Origin: Euptelea pleiosperma
Taxonomy: Eukaryota; Streptophyta; Magnoliopsida; Ranunculales; Eupteleaceae
DNA: 64,000 nt
NCBI GenBank assembly: GCA_035048495.1
Contig: CM068544.1
Coordinates: forward strand, 47,393,893 to 47,457,892
Reading direction: 5' to 3'
The position numbers and the translations under genes were made by a program. How positions within the stretch are numbered: the first letter of the stretch is position 1; each line of letters starts with the position of its first letter. This document shows positions 19,805 through 27,736 of the stretch, one piece after another. The notes beneath the pieces are model-generated. The model ran no database searches. It was not told where the DNA came from and saw only the letters and a list, made by a program, of their open reading frames with translations.

Positions 19805-20410
19805 TCACGAGCTACAGCTCACAAGCTTAGCTCCGATGGAGCCTGCAAGTTTGAAGTCCCCCTCCCAAAATGTCAACATGTACCAAAACTTTTAGGGTCG
19901 GGCTCCGTTGATAGATCTAAAATGACAGGGACATAATATAAGCCAAGTGGCACACTATTACAGGACTCTGACCGTACGGATGTTTGTCCTATCCCATGGT
20001 GGACCTACAAACCAAAAATCAGCCTGATTAGTGATTTATAGGCTTTGGATTGGACTTATTTTCATGGGCTGATCTCAACTGTGGGAATTTGAGCAGTTTT
20101 TGAGGTACAAAGATGCAACACTTATAGATCACTAATCGGGCTGGTTTTGCTTTGTAGGTCCATGGGATAGGACAAACATCCGTACGGTCTGAGTCCTGTA
20201 ACAGTGTGCCACCTGGCTTATATTGTGTCCCTGTCATTTTAGACCTGTCCACGGAGCCCGACCCAAACTTTTAACTCCCCTAACCCAAAGGCCTTAACCC
20301 AACCCACGTTAAACCCTTAGTTAGTTTGTTAAATGAGAGTTAACAAGGGGTACGTGTTGACATTTTGGGAGAGAGGACTTCAAACTTGCAGTCCGCGGAA
20401 CAGCGAATTT
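19805..20410. mobile_element. host hairpin element split by a nested MITE
   Basis: Left arm CCTGCAAGTTTGAAGTCC and CCCAAAATGTCAACATGTACC. Right arm GGGTACGTGTTGACATTTTGGG and GGACTTCAAACTTGCAG (20349-20391). The MITE 19895-20264 lies between them. A diverged relative of this host element is at 24590-24770. Confidence 0.6.
19895..20264. mobile_element. GGGTCGGGCT-family MITE, perfect 9-bp TSD, nested
   Basis: Ends GGGTCGGGCTCCGT and ACGGAGCCCGACCC. Flanking AAACTTTTA at 19886-19894 and 20265-20273 is a perfect 9-bp TSD. Subterminal TCTAAAATGACAGGGAC mirrors GTCCCTGTCATTTTAGA. The interior shares the GTGGCACACTATTACAGGACTCTGACCGTACGG type foldback with the GAGTAAAAC family. Confidence 0.9.
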
Positions 20411-20458
20411 TTTCTCGCCCGGTAGGATCGTAATCAAGGGCTCGTAGCACCATATATA

Positions 20459-20862
20459 GAGTAAACCTTCGCTCACACCTGTGGTGAGCAAAGCCGATCA
20501 CACATCACAATATGAGCCACGGGGCACACTCTTACAGGACGATGACCGTATTGATGTTTGGCTAGTCCCTCGGTGAACTTGTAAACCAAACATTAGCTTG
20601 ATTAGTTATTTCTAAGCGTTGGATTGGAGTCATTTGCATGGGTTGATTTTAACCGTAGAATTTAAAGCATTATTGACCATTATTTGGGGTACTAGAGCCA
20701 AAGGTCCACAATAATTAATCAGTCTGATTTTTTCATTGCAGGTCCAAAGAGGGACTGGCCAAACATCCATACGGTCATCGTCCTCTAAGCATATGCCACG
20801 TGGCTCACGTTGTAGTGTGTGATCGGCTTTGCTCACACACAGGTGTGCGCGAAGGTTTACTC
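20459..20862. mobile_element. GAGTAAACC-ended MITE, 8/9 TSD
   Basis: Ends GAGTAAACCTTCGCTCACACC and TGTGCGCGAAGGTTTACTC. Flanks CCATATATA (20450-20458) and CCATCTATA (20863-20871) differ at one base. AAAGCCGATCACACATCACAA mirrors TAGTGTGTGATCGGCTTT. Confidence 0.85.
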
Positions 20863-20956
20863 CCATCTATATCATGGCAGGCCAATATGATTTGACAGAA
20901 GAATATTTCAACACTCCAGTGGGCCATCCTGCCATATGAGCCACTTAGGGATTGTT

Positions 20957-21079
20957 TTTTTTTTCCGTTTTCCCTCTTTATTTTCCATTTTTATCCCTGA
21001 GCGTTATTTTCGTTATAACGGAAAAAACGGAGACGCCCCCAGTCAGTTATACCGTTAGAACGGCCCCTTTTAAACCTTG
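20957..21079. repeat. AACGG-family MITE right-end fragment
   Basis: CGTTATAACGG, AACGGCC and the terminal TTTTAAACCTTG are present. The left end is lost in a poly-T run. Confidence 0.6.
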
Positions 21080-21164
21080 GTTTAGCGTATCTTTTACGTG
21101 TTCTAAATATGGTAACAGCATGACTAATAAGGGGTTGCACGTGCAATGCACGTGTAAGGCTTAA

Positions 21165-21730
21165 AAAAAGAGCATTTTAATGACATCTCCTTGAAAAATA
21201 GGGTGAATTTGTAAAACCCCTTATACGTTTCAAAATTAATAAGACCACCTTATCATTGGTCAACATCCTTGACTCACACAGAAACATAAGGGTGAACCGT
21301 GAACCCAACCATTAGGCACTTGCTCCTCACTGAAATGACTAAAATATTAATCATATTGCAAATTTTTTCGGGGGTGTTTCGGTCAACGCGGTTTAGTCTG
21401 AGTCGAATTTTTCTGTGGCACTGTTGGGGGCATAAAATGCACCACGTGGCACACTCTGTTCTAGTCCACTGACCCATGAATGATTGGCCCACCTTGATGT
21501 ACCCACACACCAATAATCAGCTTGATTTGTTATCTATAGCCAATTGATTTGAGCAATTATCATGAGTAACTTTTAGCCGTTGGATTAGAGTAATCTTTTG
21601 GGTGCTCAGATTGAATGGCTAGAGATCACCAATCCAGTTGATCTTTGGTCTATAGATTCCTGAATGGGAAAGACAATTATTATGGGTCAGTGGACCCAAA
21701 AGTGTACCATGTGGCATATTTTTATATGCT
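21165..21730. repeat. dispersed duplication, copy A (partner 26065-26640)
   Basis: Collinear with 26065-26640: AGAGCATTTTAA, AATTTGTAAAAC, TTCAAAATTAATAA, ACAGAAACATAAGGGT, GAAATGACTAAAATAT, GGGGGTGTTTC, then a foldback MITE (GCACCACGTGGCACACTCTG ... GTACCATGTGGCATATTTTTA) about 300 bp long. Confidence 0.75.
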
Positions 21731-21896
21731 CCCCCAGTGTCTCGGAAAATTGGTCTGGGCTGGATTTTCTCTTCTCACGTACCCAACGCCGAGTAAAACT
21801 TCTATCACAGCGTTCTAACAGATGCTTCTCTCACAATGGAAAACACATGCCACGTGGCACACTCTTAGTGGATGCTGACCTTATGTATGTTTGGCC

Positions 21897-22308
21897 ATGG
21901 TTTTAAAAATGGCTGCTTAAACGGTTTTAACGGCCGTTTAAATGGTAACACCCCAAGCCCGTTTCTGTTAAAACCATTTAAACACGTTTTATAGTTTTTG
22001 AAAAAAATGGCCGTTTTTTTGTTTTAACGGCCGTTAAAAGCGTTAAAACGGCCATTAAAATTGTTTAAACCGCCGTTTAATTCTGAAAATTTTGTGAAAA
22101 AAAAACGGCCGTTAAATCCGTTAAATTCTGTTTTTTTTTTAATTTTAAAATTTCAAAATTTAAATTTCAGCACCATTTTTTCCGTTAAAACCCGTTAAAA
22201 TCCATTAAATTCCATTTTTTTCCATTTTTGCCCCTGGCCGTTTCAACCCGTTTAAACCGTAACGCCCCCAATCCGCTTAACCGTTAAAACGGCCTCCTTT
22301 AAACCTTG
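21897..22308 (+). mobile_element. AACGG-family hAT-like MITE with 8-bp TSD
   Basis: Left end (C)ATGGTTTTAAAAATGGC, right end CGGCCTCCTTTAAACCTTG. GTTTGGCC at 21889-21896 and 22309-22316 forms the TSD. One C is shared between TSD and element, so the exact start is ambiguous by one base. It is inserted in the right half of a foldback MITE that begins near 21850. Confidence 0.85.
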
Positions 22309-22339
22309 GTTTGGCCAGTCCTTTGTTGTTGAATATCCG

Positions 22340-22575
22340 TCAATGTAGCTTTTTAATACGAAAATTTTAAAAATATAACGAAATTAAATGTATTTATAAA
22401 AAAAATAATAAGTTTTGAAATATTATAAAAAAAAAGATAACTAAACACCCTTTCAAAGGGCATCAGCCCGTCCCAAGTCCAATTTTTTTAAAATACCCAT
22501 TTTACCCTTGCCTAGCCGACGCTATTTGAAAGGGCTTTCAAAAGTTGCAAACGCCCTTTCAAAGGGTATCTACGG
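22340..22575. repeat. CCCTTTCAAAGGG palindrome-bearing repeat
   Basis: Two copies of a CCCTTTCAAAGGG palindrome (near 22449 and 22556) flank GCTATTTGAAAGGGCTTTC. The AT-rich left half is mirrored, in opposite orientation, at 24170-24360. The same palindrome core is repeated many times in the element 26905-27596. Confidence 0.55.
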
Positions 22576-22797
22576 CTAAGCTTTATTTTTTTGAAAAATT
22601 CTAGAAAACGGTGCATCGAGAACCTTATGCACCTTTTTGTGAGTAGTGACGTTGCCAAAGCCGTTTGGGAGCCTTTCAATATTATTTTTCATATGAATGT
22701 TGAGAATTGTATGGGGATTGGATCTCTTCTGCGAAGAATATGCATGGTTTACTGTTATGTCTAGGAAATCTCAGTTGGGTATCCTTTTCATGATCAC

Positions 22798-23146
22798 TAG
22801 GGGTGTCAACAGGTCGATTCCGGTTCGGTTCCTAAGGCGACCAGAACCAGAACTAACGGTTCCAATTCTTAACGGTTCCAGTACCAGTTCCGGGTATATT
22901 GGTTCCAATCTTCATAATATGACAATTTTAACACTATTTTTATATATCGGTTCCAGTTCCTATCGGTTCAGTTCTGGTTCTTATCAATTTCGATTCCATA
23001 TTAAACTACCCAGAATCGAAACCATTACTTTTGGTTCGGTTCCAGTTCTTTTTTAATCGGTTCCCAAAAATGTGGAACCGGAGCCGGCGTTTTCGATTTC
23101 GGTTCCGATTCAGTTGTGGTTTAAACAAGTAAAATTGACACCCCTA
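22798..23146. mobile_element. hAT-like MITE, perfect 8-bp TSD, inside the LINE remnant
   Basis: Inverted ends TAGGGGTGTCAAC and AATTGACACCCCTA. Flanks ATGATCAC at 22790-22797 and 23147-23154 are identical. The interior is GGTTCCGGTTC-type filler, typical of hAT MITEs in plants. Confidence 0.9.
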
Positions 23147-23605
23147 ATGATCACCCCAATGGTTATTCCTTGGGAGATTTGGTTGGAAAAAAACAAACAC
23201 AAATATGAGGGAATGAGTAATAATGTCATCTTTATCCGAAACAAGGTCTAGCATTGGATCAGAGATATTAACTCTATAATTTCTCCTACGAATCTTCTCA
23301 TGGTTTTTCATTCCTTTTATGGTGAGGGCACAAATAGTTTTGCAGAATTAAGAGCTAACTTTGATGGGTTGAAACTTTGCAAGAAGGTCGGCATACATAA
23401 AGTCAATATTCAATCTGATTCGAAGTTAGTCGTGTCTTGGATTACCAATACAGTTCATGTTTCTTGGCATTTAAAATCTTGGTGGTGGAAGGTCATGAAT
23501 ACTCTGAAAGAATTTGATTACTTTATTAATCATATTTATAGGGAGTCTAATGCAGTTGCTGATAATATGGCGTTTGAAGGTCTCCAAGCTAGATCTTATA
23601 AGAAA

Positions 23606-23764
23606 CTAGTAGGTGGCCCGTGCTCACGCGGCACTCCTCCACAAAGCATTTGTCAAAATTGGGTGAGTGGCTGAGATCCACTGCATAGGTGGGGGATAAG
23701 ATCTCGGCCCTTCTTCATGAAGCCTATAAGAGGGGGAGGCAACTTCCTTATTTTGTTATATAGA
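23606..23764 (-). mobile_element. solitary mini-Helitron inside the LINE remnant
   Basis: CTAGTAGGTGGCCCGTGCTC at the left and TTTTGTTATATAGA at the right, with A before and T after. Removing it joins AAGAAA to TTTAAC and restores the RNase H tail frame. 159 bp. Confidence 0.85.
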
Positions 23765-24164
23765 TTTAACTAGAGCGTCCCGCATAGACTAGCTGGCTTT
23801 ATTCATCTAGATAAGATTGGTACCTCTTATATTAGAGCTTAGGTTTGAATTATTTTGTTAGCCTGGGCTCTCATGCATCATTTTCTTTTTTCAGCTGTTA
23901 GCCTTTTGAGAGGTAAGGTGCGTACATCCCCCCAATCTAGCTAGGTACCCCCCCACCCCACCCCCCTCTTCTAGTTGAGTACAAACCAGAAAATCAACAC
24001 GATTAATGATTTCAAATCATTAGAACCTTGGTCAAATTTTCATAGTTAAAATCATCTTGATTTGTAATTTCTATCGATTAGATTAGAGTATTTTTGTGGT
24101 TTATTTTTAACGTAGGGAACAATGCATCGTTTTCTGAAATTTATAAAAATAAATAAAAGAAATT

Positions 24165-24365
24165 TGAGCTAATGCCCTTTAAAAGGGTGTCTGAAGCTTA
24201 TAGATGTGTCGTCTATCATTGCCATACAAGGTATTTTGGGAATCCCATATAGACGTCGTTTTAAAGGGCATTTGGTTATCTTTTTTATAAAATTTTCAAA
24301 TTTGTTACTCTTTTCATAAATACATTAAAATCATTATTTTTTATAATAATTTTAGGTTTTAATAA
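24165..24365. repeat. inverted partner of the 22340-22575 repeat
   Basis: ATGCCCTTTAAAAGGGTGTC at the left and TTTTAAAGGGCATTTGGTTATC at the right, then an AT-rich tail that matches 22340-22440 in reverse complement. Confidence 0.5.
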
Positions 24366-24369
24366 AAAA

Positions 24370-24560
24370 AATTTGAAAGTTAAAGATAACTTTATTAAGG
24401 GCTTGGAGGCTGAGAGGGCCTACCAAGGCAAAAGAGAGAAAACAACAAAACGAAGAAGCCGGCCAAAGAACGTAACAAAACAGGACCCCAGAAAAGCACC
24501 CATGTTCACATCCGTACCCCACAAAAATCTCAACTCCTCTCGATCAAAGACGGCCAACTA
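24370..24560 (-). pseudogene. possible LINE 3'-end fragment
   Basis: The minus strand resembles the tail of plant L1-type elements: a stop-rich end of the last ORF, then TTTTGTTGTTTTCTCTCTTTT and TAATAAAGTTATC. Assigned by general appearance only. The + strand open frame here is not recognised as a protein. Confidence 0.3.
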
Positions 24561-24589
24561 AACACCATATCCTCAAATGTAACGAGAAA

Positions 24590-24770
24590 ACATTCGCCAG
24601 TCCCGTTTGAAGGTCGCCCTGCCAAAATGTTTGACACGTACTTCAAGGCCTAAACCCAACCCCATTAACCCCTTAGTTAGTTGGTTAAGGATGGTTAACA
24701 AAGGGTACGTGGCAGACATTTTGGGAGGGGACCCAGGACCAGCGAATTTGTTCTCCAAACGAAATCTCTC
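24590..24770. repeat. relative of the split hairpin element at 19805-20410
   Basis: CTGCCAAAATGTTTGACACG at the left and GTACGTGGCAGACATTTTGG at the right are inverted, with AACCCCTTAGTTAGTTGGTTAA in the middle, as in the 19805-20410 host element. Confidence 0.6.
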
Positions 24771-24800
24771 TCCCTTCCTCGTACAATTTGACCTATAGAT

Positions 24801-25226
24801 CATGGTTTTAAAAGCCAGCCTTTTAAACGGTAACACCCCAAGCCCGTTTCCGTTAAAACTGTTTAAACACGTTTTATTGGTTTTGAATAAAACGGTCATT
24901 TTTTTTGTTTTAACAGCCATTAAAATCGTTTAAACAGTCGTTTAATTCTGAAAATTTTTGTGAAAAAAATGGCTGTTAAATCCATTTAATCCCGTTAAAA
25001 TCCGTTAAATTTTCGTTAAAATCCAAAATTTTTATATATTTTTTTACTTTGGCAATTTTTTACGTTTTTCCGTTAAAATCGTTAAAAACAGTTAAAATCC
25101 GTTTAATTTCGTTAAATTCTATTTTTTCCATTTTTGCCCCTGGCCGTTTCAATCCGTTTTAACGGCCATTTAAAAGGTAACGCCCCCAGTCCATTTAACC
25201 GTTAAAACGGACTCCTTTAAACCTTG
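24801..25226 (+). mobile_element. AACGG-family hAT-like MITE, perfect 8-bp TSD
   Basis: Ends CATGGTTTTAAAAGCC and CTCCTTTAAACCTTG. Flanks CTATAGAT at 24793-24800 and 25227-25234 are identical. At 426 bp it is the longest copy, with extra CCGTTAAAATCC repeats. Confidence 0.9.
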
Positions 25227-25261
25227 CTATAGATAACCAACTCGAATCTCCAACACAAGGG

Positions 25262-25515
25262 CTTCAAGGGAAGAACTCGTTAAGTACAAGGGGTCCTACT
25301 AATATACCCCCTTTCTCCGGGTTCGATACTAAAATGGCCTTACATAATGTAAATAGGTTTCAACATCCGGAGCAGAGAACCCAAAGAAACGGGTAGCCCG
25401 CGATCATAAGGGACATTCGACGACGAGAGAACCTGTAGCTCACCATCATCTTCATCATCTTCTTCTTCTCTCTCTCTCGATCGATTTTGTTTTCAATTTA
25501 GTAAATACGCCGATG
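25262..25515 (+). pseudogene. truncated duplicate of the glucosyltransferase promoter and exon 1
   Basis: Matches the promoter and 5' end of the gene at 27737: GTCCTACTAATATACC, GGCCTTACAxAATGTAAATA, CAGAGAACCCAAA, then GAGAACCTGTAGC, ATCATCT, a CT run and TCGATxxxTTTTGTTTTC. It has deletions against exon 1 and no usable start. It lacks the 692-bp element found in the gene's own promoter, so it shows roughly what the promoter looked like before that insertion. Confidence 0.65.
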
Positions 25516-25530
25516 AAAAGAAAACGAAAT

Positions 25531-25617
25531 AATTTGCGATTTGAGAGACAAAGTCGTCCACCAATTTGTGACTCCCAATTTGTCGGCGGACGACTTCGTC
25601 CCTCAAATCACAAATCA
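25531..25617. repeat. short hairpin, arms about 32 bp
   Basis: ATTTGCGATTTGAGAGACAA and AGTCGTCC pair with GGACGACTTCGTCC and CTCAAATCACAAAT around CACCAATTTGTGACTCCCAATTTG-like loop sequence. It may be a small foldback element. Confidence 0.7.
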
Positions 25618-26064
25618 ATATCGTGGCAGGTAGTGAGAGCCATCCAGTGGGCCATCCTGCCATTTATAGACGGGCCTATCGGTGACATTTCCACACATCA
25701 ATAGACTCAAAACTTCAATTTTTCCTCCCGCAATGCTCGACTGAAAGGACTATGTCACGCAAAAGAAGGGCCAATATCCATCATTACAAAGGGAGGATGG
25801 ACGACCCACAAGGGCCACAACACTTTTTGGAATCTGTCAAAACATGTGGTCCCTCCTCCCATGTATTGATCGACGGCTTCTGTTCCGCCGGACATCCTTT
25901 TGGTCAAGAATTGCGTGAGGCAGAGAACTTTCCCATAAGCGTTTCAGAAGCACATGCTATCGTTCCCTCTATGTGCTCTCGAACGCAAGCAACATGCTTC
26001 TACTTGTATCCGTTTCACTCTTTACAGTAGCATAAGTAATTAGGGATTCACGTACCATACACGT

Positions 26065-26640
26065 GTCGTACTTAAAAATGTTAAAAAAGAGCATTTTAAG
26101 GATACCTCCTTCGAAAATATGGAGAATTTGTAAAACTCCTTGTACTTTTTCAAAATTAATAAAATCGCCTTAATGGTCAACTTCATTGACTCGCACACAG
26201 AAACATAAGGGTAAACCCAACTATCAGCTGTCCTTAGTGAAATGACTAAAATATCCTATCATAGAGTAGAGATTGCAAGATTTTTGGGGGTGTTTCCGTC
26301 ATAAGAAGTCGGTCTTTGTCGCCGTGGTTTACAAGCATGTGACATTGACCAATGGGTACCCGTGCCGTGGCACTGTGAAGGCATACAAATGCACCACGTG
26401 GCACACTCTGTTCTAGTCCACTGACCCATGAATGATTGGCCCACCTTGATGGACCCACACCAATAATCAGCTTGATTTGCGATCTATAGCTAGTTGATTC
26501 TTTTGGGTGCTAAGATTGAATGGCTAGAGATCATCAATCAGGCTGATCTTTGATCTGTAGATTTATCAAGGGGAAAGCCAATTATTTATGGGTCAGTGTG
26601 CCCAAAAGAGTGTACCACGTGGCATATATTTATGCTCCCA
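26065..26640. repeat. dispersed duplication, copy B (partner 21165-21730)
   Basis: Same order of blocks as copy A. It includes the foldback MITE GCACCACGTGGCACACTCTG ... GTACCACGTGGCATATATTTATG. The two copies lie 4.9 kb apart in the same orientation. Confidence 0.75.
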
Positions 26641-26904
26641 CGGTGTCTCAGGAAATTGGTCTCGGGCTGGATTTTCTCTTCTTACCCAACGCAAAGTCTC
26701 CTCATGAATTGCCATGTATACAAATAATAAAACAAGAAAGATAAAATTAAGACATACGTGGCAAGCAAGGAGACTTGGTGTTGGACTGTTGGGTCAGTCA
26801 ACGGACGTATTTAATTTTGTTAAATACAGGGAGTCCTACTAATATACCACATTTCTGAGAGTGAGATAACAAACTCTGGCCTTACAAAATGTAAATATCT
26901 TTTA

Positions 26905-27596
26905 CGGAAAATTGCAGAAAAGAAAATAAACTTTAATTTATTTACAAAAAAGAATACAACTTTTCGCAAATCCCAAAAAAGAAAACGAAACGCCCTTTCA
27001 AAGGGCGTTTCATCTGCTGTCAGTCCAATCAGTCGATGACTGATGGCTGACACGTTTGACAAACGCTCTTTTAAAGGGCGTTTATTCTTGAGAAAATTTA
27101 AAAAAACGTCCCATAATTCCTCAACTTCTAAACCAATCTACGAATATCGGAATAATCTGAATTTTTGTGAGGATGATCTCCTCACCGTAGAGATCATCCT
27201 CACCAAAAATCAGCCACTGATTCATCTTCTGGGTACGCCAAAATAGGCGTAAAATTTGGGGTATCAAAAAACGCCCTTTAAAATGGTGTTTGTCAGTAAA
27301 AAACGCCCTTTAAAAGGGCGTTTTCTACTGACACACGCCCTTTAAAATAACGTCTGTCAGGTTGTCAGATGTCGGACTGACACTGACACAAAAAGGCGTT
27401 TATTACTGAAAAACGCCCTTTAAAAAGGCGTTTGTCAGAAAAAACGCCCTTTTAAAGAGCGCTTTTTTAATAAACATATGCCACGTCATGAAACGCCCTT
27501 TTAAAGAGCGTTTCGTTTTCTTTTTTGGGATTTGCGAAAACTTGTATTCTTTTTTGTAAATGAATTAAAGTTGGTTTTCTTTTCTGCAATTTTCCG
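26905..27596. mobile_element. 692-bp inverted-repeat element in the promoter, perfect 9-bp TSD
   Basis: Ends CGGAAAATTGCAGAAAAG and CTTTTCTGCAATTTTCCG. Flanks TATCTTTTA at 26896-26904 and 27597-27605 are identical. The terminal arms are about 110 bp. The centre carries about eight copies of an AAACGCCCTTTNAAAGGGCG palindrome and, at about 27110-27245, a fragment of the GGGTCGGGCT MITE family. TSD length suggests Mutator-like. It ends 140 bp before the start codon at 27737. Confidence 0.85.
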
Positions 27597-27736
27597 TATC
27601 TTTTAACACCCTGCGCGGAACTCGTGTGGACTGAACAGAGAACCCAAAAGACGGAGGGAGAGATATAAAAAGAGAAGTGATAAGAGACGATCAACGAGGC
27701 TAGAGAGCTAGACAACCCGCGAAAACGCATAGACAA

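Larger units (their letters stand above)
22690..23880 (+). pseudogene. LINE-type RNase H remnant, doubly interrupted
   Basis: Before and after the insertions the + strand reads PWEIWLEKNKHKYEGMSNN, then FYGEGTNSFAELRANFDGLK, VNIQSDSKLVVSWI and HIYRESNAVADNMAFEGL, the pattern of the RNase H domain that ends many plant non-LTR elements. The frame continues past the Helitron as a LDKIGTSYIRA-like tail. A hAT-like MITE (22798-23146) and a mini-Helitron (23606-23764) have cut it. Several stops and frame changes are present, so it is dead. Confidence 0.75.

Noticed and set aside
25752..26030. 92-codon + frame
   Set aside because: No recognisable domain, no splice partners, and it sits in repeat-rich intergenic DNA.
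27250..27500. Regularly repeated palindromes resembling a CRISPR-like array
   Set aside because: Plant nuclear DNA; spacers are irregular and the block lies inside an inverted-repeat element with a TSD.
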